Source: Limnephilus marmoratus
Lineage: Eukaryota; Arthropoda; Insecta; Trichoptera; Limnephilidae
Assembly (NCBI GenBank): GCA_917880885.1
Contig: OU862913.1
Coordinates: 3,658,001 to 3,722,000 of the forward strand
Direction: 5' to 3'
DNA: 64,000 nt
Positions 1-10,310 of this stretch are shown in pieces. The number at the start of each line of letters is the position of its first letter. The stretch's first letter is position 1. The position numbers and the translations under genes are program-made. Below the pieces are notes generated by a model. The model was given only the letters and a program-made list of their open reading frames with translations. It ran no database searches and was not told where the DNA came from.

Positions 1-318
1 TTCGAAGTGCAGTTTTAAAATTCTAGTTGCAGACTATGTATGTTCTGCAAGAATCAAGAAGAATCCACTGTCATGTTCTGAGTGGAGTTTTTATTTGCCG
101 CACACAGATATAATTTAAACCAGTTTTGTATTCAGAATGTAAAATTGCTGTTGTGGTTTTATCTGTTGACACATTTCAAAGGAAAAACATTATCTTATTC
201 GAAGTGCTGTTATAAAATTCTAGTTGCAGACTATTTATTAAATGCCAGAATAAAAGAAGAGCCATTCTCCTATTCTGCGTGTAGTTGTGGGGAAAGAATA
301 TTTTCACAAAAACTATAA
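1..318 (+). pseudogene. Decayed C2H2 zinc-finger-like fragments (two repeat units)
   Basis: Two similar stretches (about 1-100 and 190-300) both translate to a pattern SKC-x-(F/Y)-KILVADY, followed by ARIK and a PLSCS or PFSYSAC segment. This resembles a C2H2 finger plus TGEKPF-type linker that has lost its second cysteine and both histidines. An open frame of 78 codons (82-318) spans only the second unit and has no intact finger. I read it as relics of a zinc-finger array related in style to the gene at 2112-3212 but on the opposite strand. The assignment rests on weak pattern similarity. Confidence 0.35.
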
Positions 319-1013
319 AAATAGTATCAATTCATTTATATATCTGTGTGTAAAATGACACTAAAGCGTTGGACGTGCAATTCAATTTTATTCATATTGG
401 CATTATTTATAGCAAACACCAGAACATAAAACAGTGTCGTGTTGTGACACTGAATTGTGATTTGGTAAAAGAAACTTATTTGTACATTAAAAAGTCGCTC
501 ACAGTACTGAGGTATGCGTAAAATAATTATAAGACTAAAAAATTAGCTTTTAAAAATTAAAAGAAATAAGGAATAAAGAGGCAACCAAGATGTTTAAATC
601 AAAACAAAAATATTATGATCGGCTATTCAATTTTTATAATTGAATGAACACACTTCTTACACTTCTTCAAATTTCTAAAATTTAAAGTCATCTTATTGTG
701 ATTCCATTAACGTTCTGTGAAAATTTTAAATCATATGTTTTTGTCAAAGTAATGATTCGTTTCAAATTTTTGAATATTATTTACATTAAAAATGGGATTT
801 TTAAAATAATGGTAAGACTTCTAGAATGTTTAATATTAAAGTTAAGAGCACTCAATGTAGTAAACAAGTAATGTTTTGTAAAATTGTCTTTTTATCATAA
901 CGTCTAAAAGCTTAGAGTCTATAATGTTTGGTACTTGAATATCATATACTCACACGGTGGTTATTGAATTTTGCCTTTAGCGGCCCAATTTTCAATGGAG
1001 TGGGACAATAAAT
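319..1013. other. AT-rich spacer, no gene seen
   Basis: No open frame, tRNA, inverted repeat or recognisable TE motif was seen here. The segment is strongly AT-rich. Confidence 0.6.
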
Positions 1014-1360
1014 TTAATTAGTAGGTATGTTTACAGCCGGAAGAAGACAATGGTTATTCTCTACCATAAGAATGTGAAAATGAATAATTGCATAAGGCAA
1101 GTGAATAGGGTATCCTCTAGTATTGGTAAGCACTGTCAACGATGATTTGTGTGAGCAGGAGTAGTAACAATGGGAAAATGAAGTTTCTCTAGTAAAGCTC
1201 AAAGTGTGAATTTAATTTAGAGAACACGAATAGCTATAGTAAGAAGACAAACAAGGTTTTTATTCGGTATGGATGCGCAAGTGCCTCGTTAAACGTGATT
1301 TATCTGAGCAGGAGTAGTTTCAATGGGTACACGAAAAAAGTTGGGCTCCAGTATGGGTGC
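1014..1360 (-). pseudogene. Decayed C2H2 finger array, distal part
   Basis: On the minus strand the frames contain finger-like pieces such as FSHCYYSCSHKSSLTV and CNYSCSDKSRLTRHLRIH, broken by stops and frame changes. They match the fingers of the gene at 2112-3212 in wording and orientation. This makes the segment the eroded far end of the same ancestral array, now separated from it by inserted repeats at 1361-1800. Confidence 0.6.
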
Positions 1361-1625
1361 GTCAGAGTTTTTTTTTGTTTTTTTCATGAATACCGCATAA
1401 GAGTCCCAACTGCTCACGTCTGGAGCCATTGAGACTATGGCATCCCCAATTGAGGTATGTTGTGCGGCTGAAGATAGGGAAGGAGGGAAGGGAAGGGAAG
1501 GAGGTAGGGAAGAGGAAGGTGGGGAAGTACCTGGCTTTTCTGATCTGGTCACCAAACACGGCTAATGCCATTTCCGGCAAAGTTTCAATTCTGAATGGTG
1601 GTCTTACACCAGGGAGATACTGAGA
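1361..1625. repeat. Inserted repeat with GGGAAG purine tract
   Basis: This segment interrupts the decayed finger array. It carries an AAGAGTCCCAA-CTGC word, a GGGAAGG purine tract (about 1479-1535) and a TACCTGGCTTTTCTGA word. Similar words in the same order occur at about 31535-31600, so it is probably a dispersed repeat of unknown class. The ORFs of 61-88 codons here read through simple sequence and are not believed. Confidence 0.4.
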
Positions 1626-1704
1626 GTATCTTCATCTCTGGAACGTGCCGCAAATATACTATATATTATTTTAAATTAATAAATTGTGAAATACACAAAT
1701 TGAT

Positions 1705-1795
1705 CAAATAAAATTTATTTGCCACGCTGGGATTCGATCCCGCGACCTTGGGAATGCGAGTCAAGCGCCTTACCGATGCTCTACGCTGGCCGTCG
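1705..1795 (-). repeat. tRNA-derived sequence (SINE head or tRNA pseudogene)
   Basis: Read on the minus strand, it has a TAGAGCATCGG A-box-like stretch and a GGGATCGAATCCC B-box-like T-arm that pairs with itself. It also has an imperfect acceptor (GCCAGCG against CGTGGC) and a candidate anticodon arm CTTG...CAAG. The acceptor and anticodon stems are imperfect, so a functional tRNA is unlikely. A tRNA-derived SINE head inserted into the finger array is the simplest reading. Confidence 0.5.
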
Positions 1796-1800
1796 ATTTG

Positions 1801-2111
1801 CTAAATGTGATTTATTGGAGCTGGAGTAGTTAAAATGCGAACATGAAAAAGGGTTTTTTCCCAGTATTAGTAAATAAGTGCTTCGTTAAACTTGATTTGT
1901 CTGAGCAGGAGTGGTTGTTACAATGGGGACATGAAAAATATTTTTCTCAAGTATGGGTGCGTAGGTGCTTTGTTAAATATGATTTGTCTGAGCAGGAATA
2001 GTTACAATCGGGACAAGCAAAAGGTTTTTATCCTGAATGGGTGCGTAAGTGCACCGTTAAATGTTATTTGTTTGAGCATGAGTAGCTACAATGGGGACAT
2101 GAAAAAGATTT
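1801..2111 (-). pseudogene. Decayed C-terminal fingers of the zinc-finger gene
   Basis: Immediately after the stop of the intact gene, the same frame continues as finger sequence: KSFSCPHCSYSCSNK, a TAA, HLTVHLRTH, another stop, then CPDCNYSCSDKSYLTKHL and CNNHSCSDKSSLTKHL. The stop that ends the gene lies exactly where a GGAGAA linker codon pair would be expected. The gene was therefore probably longer and has lost at least three fingers through point mutations. Confidence 0.7.
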
Positions 2112-3212
2112 TTATACAGTATGGGTTCGTAAGTGCACTATTAAATTGAACTTTCGTGAGCAGGTGTAGTTACAATGTGGACACGAAAAAGGTTTTTCTC
2201 CAGTATGGGTGCGTAAGTGCTGTGTTAAACTTGATCTGTCTGAGCAGGAGTAGTTACAATGGAAACATGAATAAGGCTTTTCTCCAGTGTGGGTGCGTAA
2301 GTGTCTTGTTAACTCTGATTTGCTTGAGCAGGTGTAGTTACATTGGGGACATGCATAAGGTTTATCTCCAGAATGGGTGCGTAAGTGCACCGTTAAATGT
2401 GATTTGTTTGAGCAGGAGTAGTTACAATGTGGACATGAGTGAGGCTTTTCTCCAGAATGGGTGCGTAAGTGCACCGTTAAATTTGATTTGTCTGAGTAGG
2501 TGTTCTTACATTGGGGACATGCATAAGGTTTATCTCCAGAATGGGTGCGTAAGTGCCTTGTTAAATCTGATTTGCATGAGCAGGAGAAGTTACAATGTGG
2601 ACATGAGTAAGGTTTTTCTCCAGAATGGGTGCGTAAGTGCACCGTTAAATTCGATTTGTCTGAGCAGGTGTACTTACATTGGGGACATGCATAAGGTTTA
2701 TTTCCAGAATGGGTGCGTAAGTGCCTTGTTAAATCTGATTTGCATGAGCAGGAGTAGCTACAATGTGGACATGAGTGAGGCTTTTCTCCAGAATGGGTGC
2801 GTAAGTGCACCGTTAAATTTGATTTGTCTGAGCAGGAGTAGCTACAATGTGGACATGAAAAAGGTTTTTCTCCAGTATGATTGCGTAAGTGCCTTTTTAA
2901 ATGTGATTTGTTTGAGAATGAGCGGTTACAATTGAAACATGAATGAGATTCTTCTCCAGGGTGCATCAGTACATTCAAGTCCGTTATCATGTCTGAAAAA
3001 GATTGAGGATAAAGTTCGATTAGTATATCTATAAGGACACGATAAAATTATAAAAATAAATTGAAACCAAAAAAATTGATATTACCTGCAGCAGTCTCTG
3101 CAATACTTTCAGAGTGCTCTAAGCATTCCTTTTTTACATCTGTCAGGCATATGTCTATTTCCGTGTAAGGGATACTCTCTCCGTCTTCTTCTCGGGGTCC
3201 TGGTTCTGCCAT
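2112..3212 (-). CDS. C2H2 zinc-finger protein, two coding exons, ten fingers
   Basis: A likely nuclear DNA-binding protein and probable transcription regulator. Exon 1 is 3212-3086 (start MAEPGPREEDGES, acidic, 42 codons plus one base), with donor GCAG|GTAAT. Exon 2 is 2992-2112, after acceptor TTTTTCAG; the join is in phase and gives about 335 aa. Ten fingers follow an atypical first one. Most have CPHC or CPQC, then YSC/YTC (Cys in the usual Phe place), and H-x3-H in HLRTH, joined by TGEKP/SGEKP/SGDKP linkers. Fingers 2-6 alternate two recognition helices, DKSNLTV and CKSDLTR, pointing to duplication of finger pairs. No KRAB or SCAN domain is seen, as expected in insects. A further acceptor-like site (TTATTCCAG, about 3241) suggests an upstream untranslated exon. 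Natural DNA target unknown. Confidence 0.85.
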
Positions 3213-3240
3213 GATGGCTACAGTGTCCACATTAATGCTA

Positions 3241-3869
3241 CCTGGAATAACAAAAACGAAATATTGATAATATGAGTAATGACGTATTACATTAAAAAAT
3301 CGCTGTAGGTCGGTGCTATTTATGATATTATACTTATATTTATGGATGGATTGATTCACTAGTTTAACAAAGATCCTGGTGATAAGCTATTTGCAGTAAC
3401 TAAGCGGGAACAAAATATTGGATAAGAATTTTATATTATGTAAAGTTGAAATTTTTTTTGGAAGGAAATAGATTTCAAAATAAAGTTTAAAAAAGATGAA
3501 GTAATCTCTAGACTTATAGTTACTGCAGGAACATTTAATTATACTTGTTATTTTCTAATAGTCGACAGTTGTCTTGTTATCAACTGTGCGATATTACCAC
3601 TTTACCAAGAGCAATTATTTAGAAAATTAGTTCCAAACTTTCGAACAAATAATATTTTTATAATACAAACTCTTAAGTAAAAAAGTATTATGGAAAAAGT
3701 AAAGTTGTTTAAAGATACCATTGAGAAATAACCATGGGAGAAATAATAATAATAATAATAAATTTGTTGTATTACGTGGGCATAAACTATAATTAAATTA
3801 TTTAATTTGTATTTTAATCATTTTTAAATTAGGTTTTAATTAATTTAATTTAAAACAACAGGACAAATA
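3241..3869. other. Upstream of zinc-finger gene, no coding seen
   Basis: AT-rich. The zinc-finger gene's promoter or first untranslated exon may lie here, but no core promoter motif was convincing. A short (AAT)n run sits near 3744-3762. Confidence 0.45.
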
Positions 3870-4380
3870 ATAATCCCTAAACTTAATACTACAACGGCCC
3901 AACACCATTACACATACTCAGCCATAAAATGCTTTAACGAACTCCCTAAAGATATTCAATCCGAAAAAAATTAAAAATTTTTAAGAAAAAAATTAAAATA
4001 CATTTCACCACTAAGTAATTTCATGTTTGTGTTATATTACGCCCACTTATATTTTCAATGTGTACGCAGGTCTTATATTTTATAATTTAAAAAAAAAACT
4101 TTCTTCCTAAAATAGTGCACAGGTATATAATTTTACATACATGTTGTTTTTATTTTATTTTTTCATAAATACGCTGATGGTAGCATCAATTAAACATATA
4201 TCAAAATATCAATTGTGTTAGTACTCCCTCCCTAAACACGAGAAATTCTCAATTAGAGAGGTATTATTACCACACATTAAAAATATTTGCATTACATGTA
4301 CATAATTAAAAAAATAATTGTACTTATGCCTAACTTTGTAAAATTGTAAAAATAGAATAAATAAATAAATAAATAAAGAA
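3870..4380 (+). mobile_element. LINE 3' end fragment
   Basis: The plus strand reads NTTTAQHHYTYSAIKCFNELP, then a stop and more lysine-rich codons. This matches the C-terminus of the LINE ORF2 proteins elsewhere in the window (TSFAQHHYTHQGKLFFNNLP at 24532-25227 and TSFGQRHYQYHAIKAFNSL at 25655-26851). It ends in an AATAAATAAATAAATA tail at about 4357-4378, typical of these LINEs. It is a 5'-truncated, stop-containing copy. Confidence 0.65.
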
Positions 4381-5110
4381 AAAAAAATTGTAAGTTAGCA
4401 GACATGGATGTATCGAAACAGGTAGCAGAAAATACGAAAAAAATAAGTAAAAAGTACATAAAAAATAAAACTTTTCAAAACAAAACAATAAGTAAGTAAT
4501 AGATAATAAATTATCGTCGTTTTTTTGTTATCAGTAGAGATAATAATATCCTCAATGGGATCCGCGTTTAGGATTTCAAGAAAAATATTAAGAAATTATA
4601 ATTCATAAAATAATTGTAATTGCATAATACATATGTGTTGCCCCTGAGATATGTGAGGATGTTCCTATTATTAATATATGTGTTAGTTTTTATTCCTCGT
4701 GTTGTTATTTATGAATGTAAAGGAGCTTGTTCCTGATGGTTTTGAAAAATAAACTAGATTTTTAATTTTATTATTTAAATAACTAACGCGTTTATTGAAA
4801 TTGAATGTTTGACCAATTTATACAACAAGAAACGTTATATGGTCAACGGCTTCCAATAAGGGAGAAATAATACGAGGACAAATAATTATCTAATAAGGAC
4901 AAATGTTCAGTTAAGTGATGCGGGCTTTGAATTTTGAAGATCAGGTGACACTCCGAGTTTTAAAATTTTGTTTTTATTTTGAATCGATGAATTAGGTTTT
5001 ATTAGCAGTAAATGTAAGTCAGGCTAGCCATGTTTTTATACTGTTCCATTTGTCTTCTGCTTTCTTAAATCTTTCGGCCCTATTATTCACATTAATTAGA
5101 ACCAGGGTCG
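4381..5110. other. AT-rich spacer
   Basis: Nothing recognisable was seen on either strand. ORFs at the right edge run into the G/C homopolymer region and are not credible. Confidence 0.5.
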
Positions 5111-5111
5111 G

Positions 5112-5572
5112 ATTATACATGTCGGCAGTAGCGGCTTTAGGGGGGGTGGGGGGGGGCGTGGGGGGGGGGGGGGGGGGGCACGGAGGCACGTGCCCCCCCC
5201 CCCAGACGGTATTTTTGTGTACTGTGGAGATTCCATCACAGTACATAGTTAGGAGCTAAAACTGTCTTTATTAAACATTAATTTAATTTTTCGATTGTTT
5301 TGACACTTTCATAAACCTTCCTATAGATACATACTTGTAGAAATAAACTTGAAGTATGAAATGGCGTCCGCCTCTTGTGCCCCCCCCCCCCCCCCCCCCC
5401 CAGAAAAAAATCTTAACAGCAATTGTTGATTTTTTGACCGTCCGCCCCTTGTGCCCCCCGCAGAAAAAAAAACTAACAGTAATTGTTGATATTTCGCCCG
5501 TCCACCCCTTGTGCCCCCCCTCAGGAAAAAATCCTAACTGTAATTGTTGATTTTTTGCCCGTCCGCCCCTTT

Positions 5573-5609
<37 letters not shown>

Positions 5610-5697
5610 AGAAACAAATTCTAACAGTAATAGTTTATTTTTTCGCCCGTCCGCCCCTTGTGCCCCCCCCCAGAAAAATATCCTGGATCCGCCCTTA
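5112..5697. repeat. Poly-C/poly-G rich tandem repeat in a dispersed element
   Basis: Starts with GCAGTAGCGGCTTTA followed by long G runs (5140-5179) and a C run. From 5364 to about 5690, five units each contain CGTCCGCCCCTTGTGCCCC, a C run, then CAGAAAAAA and TAACAGTAATTGTTGAT. Unit starts at 5364, 5439, 5499, 5560 and 5648 give periods of about 60-88 bp, set by C-run length. The right end, CAGAAAAATATCCTGGATCCGCC, resembles termini of dispersed invertebrate elements beginning GGCGGATCCAGG. Open frames across it are homopolymer artefacts. Homopolymer lengths may also be assembly-uncertain. Confidence 0.7.
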
Positions 5698-6634
5698 CAT
5701 GTCATGGAACGGACATACACATACAGGGCCCGATATTCCGGAAGCATTTGCAGATAAGTCTGTATATGGCGAACAAAGTGCTGAATTTGACTCCTATATT
5801 CCCGGAGGTTACTCTTCATTAGCTCGTAATGTAGACATGATACATGTGCACAAAAATGATTTCCTAGCGGCAGTCAAAAAACTTAAACCAAAAAAATCTG
5901 ATGGACCAGATTTTATTAATACAATTATTTTGAAGGGATATGCCGAACCATTAATGTCACCTCTCTTACATATATTTAATACTATCTGGTACCCGGCATG
6001 CGTTGCTATGCCATTTAATTAAGAAATTGTTTCTCTCTGCGTGTCCTTTCCCATTCGTCCCGTTCTCCTTCTGCCTCCCCTTCCTCTATGCTCGCGTTCC
6101 CACTCCGCCTCCTCCACCTACGCTCTCCCCAAACCTCTCCTCCCCTTCCCCCGTTCCCCTCCCCCCTACCAGGTTCCCCACCCCTTTCTGGTTCCCATCC
6201 CTCCCTCCCGCAAACCCTCTACCCGAGTTTCCCTCCCCCCTCCCGCATTACATACATTCAGTCCCGTACATTCAGTTTTCAAACAGCTCACATGCAACCT
6301 ATTGCAATTTTTTTATACAAATTTCATAATGCCAGAGCCCACCAAGGTTCATACAAACCTTGTCCTGGCAATAACGAACACAAACAAAAAAGAATTATCC
6401 ATTTTGGTGCAGCCGTTCGGAAGTTATGCGCATACATACATTTCGGCAATTCATTTTTATTTATAGAGATTTCTCTAAATTCAGGTAAATTCCCCGACCG
6501 TTGGAAAATATCTAAGGTCACGCCCCTACACAAAAGCGGCGATAAATCAAGTGTATCGAACTATAGACCTGTGGCGATTCTTTCGGCACCGGCCAAATTA
6601 TTTGAACTTATTATACATAAATACATCTATAGTC
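5698..6634 (+). pseudogene. LINE reverse-transcriptase fragment split by a Helitron
   Basis: The left part (about 5740-5987) reads KKLKPKKSDGPDFINT, the finger region of a LINE RT. The right part (6470-6634) continues exactly with SLNSGKFPDRWK and YRPVAILS. The break falls inside one codon run (NTI/SLN), so the 480 bp between is an insertion. The fragment lacks the endonuclease, the catalytic palm and the 3' end; it stops at 6634, where the next LINE begins. Confidence 0.8.
5988..6470 (-). mobile_element. Non-autonomous Helitron-like element, polypyrimidine-rich
   Basis: On the minus strand it begins TCTCTATAAATAAAAATGAATTG and ends near GCATAGCAACGCATGCCGGG. Related copies lie at 57474-58229 and 58230-58590, and a variant at 35931-36581. 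It interrupts the LINE RT frame without a clear TSD, as expected for Helitrons, which insert between A and T. The middle (about 6045-6245 on the plus strand) is a C/T-only tract read as many false ORFs. No Rep/helicase gene is present. Confidence 0.6.
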
Positions 6635-7137
6635 CTTCATGGTCGGTTGTTGACAGCGGTGTCTAGTGTTTACGTTAGCGTATTTTAAATTTTACAAACA
6701 AAATACCATCGGTATGAAACAGAAAAGTGCCAGTGAAAGTTAAAGTGGCTATCGTGCATCGCATGAGCGTATTTTTACACTCGTAAATGATATCCGTGAC
6801 TGTTTTTTTTGTACAAATTAAATAATAATATTGAACTCTAAAGTGATAACCGGTATTCTACCTAAATATCTCCATCCAGTTAAAAATCTCAAAAGATAAT
6901 ATTGTGTGAGAACTATACCACAGTGATCAAATGATAGACATAAAAAAATCGTGCTTATATTTTTATTCTAACAGCGATTCCACCATCTAAAAAATTGAGA
7001 CGGCAATTCGTATGTAGGTACGCTAATAACATATTATAAGATTGCCTGCCAACAGACGTCGGTACCAGAAGTTAACATAGGTATTGTGGAAGTTGCTCAC
7101 CAACAGGCGCTAAAAATTAAACATCCCAGGATAATTA

Positions 7138-10100
7138 GGGTCAGTGGGCCGGTTGTGGCCACCTTAAGGATTTTTTCGTTTTTGAATGAGCACCAAACTT
7201 GCACATAAATGTAAATTATAATTTTTCCAACATTAATGTACAATAAAAATGCCTGTCTTTAATATATGTAAATATATCGAATAACAGTTCTTTAATTATT
7301 TTTAAATAATTTTTTTTCATTGAACTGGACCCATGCATTAGTTGTGGCCACAATTTAATCAGTTCTGGCCACACCCGTGTGCCGGTTTTGGCCACATGAA
7401 TCTATGTAGGGAACTTATATTTTTTTATCTAAATTAAACACAGTAATGATTATAAATCGATGTTTATTATTCAAGTTATACAATAAACTTATAAAAAAAT
7501 AAGATTTAGCGCATATTTAGACCTGAGAGTTCGATTTCGAAAGTATAAAAAGAATTTTGCCTTTTGGTTGTACCTGTAAACAATGGTGGTGGCAATATCA
7601 TTTTAATATCAATCTCAGCAACAGATGCCAAATCAGGAATTTGTGGCATTGTGAATTGGCTACCAGTGTTATTATGTTTTCTCAGGTAGCTTATCTCGAA
7701 CTCATTGTCTTCGTCTTTTGAACGCAATATTTTGCCGACATAATAAAAAGTGGCTTTGGGATTCTTGAATTCAACCAGGACATAATCTCCTTCCAGGGGT
7801 GTTCGATCTAGTTCTTCGAAACCCGACGGCTTTACCTGTGGAATCCAGTCTTCGCAGTCCGAATGAGACGTATCATGCAAATTTTCTTCCTCTGACGTCT
7901 CTAAAATTTCAATAGTCGGTTTCTTTTTTTTAATGTTCCTATTTATTTTTTTAGCTAGTTTTATCTGTTTTTGTTCTTCTTTTCTGTCTTTCTCCTTTTC
8001 CTTAGCCATCATAATATCTTTCCATTTATCTGATGTTAACACCGAAGGAATATACTCTCTCTTTCGACTGGTAGTATTTGTCTTCTTTTCAGGCCATATG
8101 ACGCAATTTTTCACTAATTCTGCGGCATTAGTCGGCATATTCAATTCTACAATCTCAGAAGAGGATACAATATCTTTAGATGTTGATGCTGATACGTCCA
8201 GGATTTCTTCGTTTACCGCTATTGGAAATGAAGGTTCAATAACAGGAGTTTCTGGAGGCGTTGTAACTCGATCTAGATTAATACAAGTAAGATCTGTATT
8301 TGGCAATGCAGTATTATCGTCTTTGAAGGCCAGCCATACTTTATACAGGAACAACCCTTCAGTACAACCTGTCCAATCCATACCAGTGCTGTAAGTGACT
8401 TTGAAATCTTTAAGCATATTTGGTTCAATTTTACTCTCCAAATACTGTAGATGAGTCGATTCCACTAGGCGCATGTTTACATTAGTTTCAGTATGTTTTG
8501 GTGCAGTTATAATTCTTTTATAGTTTACAAAATCAGGACCAAATGGATAAAGTCCGCAAGACTTGAATCCAGCTTTCACATTATTAGAAAAATTTGTATC
8601 ATTTATCAGAATGTTGTTCAAAGCAGAAGGGAGATTAAATTTAGTTATTTCTTGTCCTTCGTTATCAATTCTCCACTTACGAATGTACTTCAACCAACGT
8701 TGCTTTAAAGGAAAAAATACAGCCACGTCCAGTGGCTGCAGCATATGTGTTGTGTTTGGAACCAAGGCTATGACGATAATTCCGTTGTCTCTGCAAAGTG
8801 AACTCAGGTGAAGAGTCAGATGGGATTTATGTCCGTCTAAAAATAATACGATTGGAAATATTGTACCCTTTTCTTTGAGATAAGGCAGGAACACATTACC
8901 AATAAATTCATAGAAAGACTCAGCAGTCATCCACCCTTTGTCTGTCTTACCAATAGACCAACGATTAGGTGCATTTTGAACTACATCTGAATTCATTCTT
9001 TTGTATTTGTAAAGTGTCAAAGGTGGAGCCAGTTCTCCAAGAGCATTTACTGTAAACAGAGTAGTGATATTTTCTTTATCACTGTTTTTTGAAGTGTCGT
9101 AAACATGTTCGCCTTTCGTCGCTAAGACAAGTCCACCTTTGGGGGCTAAGAAGAATGAAGTTTCATCGCAGTTCCATACTCGAGCAGGATCTTCAAAAAT
9201 CTTACATCCATCAGGTCCTAACAAAGTAATGACTTCTTCAAACCAGTTTCTGATTTTTTCTTCGGTTATCAATGCGCGTGCCTTGTTTATGTACTCTGCA
9301 TGTTTTTTGCTTAAATCAGGATGTCTCGTCATAAATGACTCAAACCATGTCCTCCCAGGGCGATTATTGATGAAAGGAGTATTGATGTTGCCAGTAACAA
9401 CAATCTTCTTTACGGAATCTAATAAACATTCCCTGTTAATTGGAAAACCTGCCCGGGCACAATCTTTAATCCACCTGACTAGTGACATCTCTATTTCTAT
9501 ACCAAGTACAGCTTGTGGTCCTACGTGACCTGAGGCCGCTGGTGCACGTCCACATATTTTGTTACGCAAAGTACTACGGGGGACTTTGTAGTTTTTACTA
9601 GCAGTAGATACCTTCATACCTCCTTTTATAGCATCGAGGGCCAAAATCACTTTCGATGGTGAATAACAAAAAAGTTTGCGTTTTGAGTGCTCAATAGCAT
9701 CTTTCTTCTTATTTGCCGGAGTCATTTTCACAGTTCTGAAGAAGAAACATAATAATTTATTAAGTTAAAATATCAAAATTAGCGGATATGTTCATTTTTT
9801 TAGATAATGGCCAAAACTAGTACTGTATGGGAGCCACTTGTGGCCACCAACGTGGCCACAACCCATACATTTGTATAAATTCTTGTGTCAGTAATGGCCA
9901 CATCGAAAAATCATGTTTAAACAACCAATTTTCTAAAAATAACCTCAAAAACATATTACTTTACCCTTTTATAATGGGTACAACTTGTTTTCAAATAAAA
10001 CATCAAAAGGATTACAAATATATATTGAGATTACTTACAGTGGGTTCCTTAAGGTTTTGGATAACAATCTCAATAAAAAATTCCGCAACACTTATTTGCA

Positions 10101-10281
10101 TCGACCAAACACAAACTGTTAACAATAAGATTTATTGTGTCACTTGTCAACGAAGACCATAGACAAATATGCATTTTGCCATAGAGTAAAAAAAGATTCG
10201 ATTTTATTTAGCTTATATTTCGACTTGTAAAGTTGAAAATGGCCAGAACCGGCCCAATGGCCACAACCGGCCCACTGACCC
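7138..10281 (-). mobile_element. Intact pogo-type (Tc1/mariner superfamily) DNA transposon
   Basis: Perfect inverted termini of 24 bp (7138-7161 and 10258-10281, starting GGGTCAGTGGGCCGG) are flanked by TA on both sides (7136-7137, 10282-10283), the expected duplication. The single long gene inside is uninterrupted. Inside both ends lie clusters of TGGCCAC words (left about 7155-7400; right about 9838-9903 and 10239-10262), probable transposase binding sites. It sits in the 5' UTR of the LINE, directly upstream of that LINE's ORF1. Length 3144 bp. Identical termini and an intact ORF suggest a recent insertion. Confidence 0.92.
7506..9731 (-). CDS. pogo/Tigger-like transposase, 741 aa, intact
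   Basis: Cut-and-paste transposase acting in the nucleus on its own terminal repeats. Domains in order: an N-terminal psq-type helix-turn-helix (about residues 20-62, SKVILALDAIKGG...STLRNKI); a CENP-B-type helix-turn-helix (about 78-145, RWIKDCARAGFPI, GRTWFESFMTRHP); and a DDE_1 catalytic domain (about 183-370). The acidic triad is visible as D189 in WNCDETSFF, D299 in FLDGHKSHL and D335 in LQPLDVAVF, the DDD arrangement of pogo elements. A lysine-rich stretch near residues 590-640 may be a nuclear signal; the remaining C-terminus (GDYVLVEFKN...) is unassigned. The ATG at 9731 is the first in frame. Terminal repeats and TA duplication argue for a transposon gene rather than a domesticated host gene. 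Confidence 0.93.
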   Translation of the reverse strand: MKMTPANKKKDAIEHSKRKLFCYSPSKVILALDAIKGGMKVSTASKNYKVPRSTLRNKICGRAPAASGHVGPQAVLGIEIEMSLVRWIKDCARAGFPINRECLLDSVKKIVVTGNINTPFINNRPGRTWFESFMTRHPDLSKKHAEYINKARALITEEKIRNWFEEVITLLGPDGCKIFEDPARVWNCDETSFFLAPKGGLVLATKGEHVYDTSKNSDKENITTLFTVNALGELAPPLTLYKYKRMNSDVVQNAPNRWSIGKTDKGWMTAESFYEFIGNVFLPYLKEKGTIFPIVLFLDGHKSHLTLHLSSLCRDNGIIVIALVPNTTHMLQPLDVAVFFPLKQRWLKYIRKWRIDNEGQEITKFNLPSALNNILINDTNFSNNVKAGFKSCGLYPFGPDFVNYKRIITAPKHTETNVNMRLVESTHLQYLESKIEPNMLKDFKVTYSTGMDWTGCTEGLFLYKVWLAFKDDNTALPNTDLTCINLDRVTTPPETPVIEPSFPIAVNEEILDVSASTSKDIVSSSEIVELNMPTNAAELVKNCVIWPEKKTNTTSRKREYIPSVLTSDKWKDIMMAKEKEKDRKEEQKQIKLAKKINRNIKKKKPTIEILETSEEENLHDTSHSDCEDWIPQVKPSGFEELDRTPLEGDYVLVEFKNPKATFYYVGKILRSKDEDNEFEISYLRKHNNTGSQFTMPQIPDLASVAEIDIKMILPPPLFTGTTKRQNSFYTFEIELSGLNMR

Positions 10282-10310
10282 TATCTTTAATAATATTATT
10301 CCAAATAATC

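Noticed and set aside
2156..2935. 259-codon plus-strand ORF with SRSSYN/CVSAPLN repeats
   Set aside because: It is the antisense shadow of the zinc-finger array; its periodicity simply mirrors the 84-bp finger repeat.
5483..6022. 179-codon ORF joining poly-proline sequence to a LINE segment
   Set aside because: The first half is translated poly-C; only the second half (RT fragment) is real.
7506..9731. Domesticated host gene derived from pogo (CENP-B-like)
   Set aside because: Perfect terminal repeats and TA duplication show that it is still a transposon.
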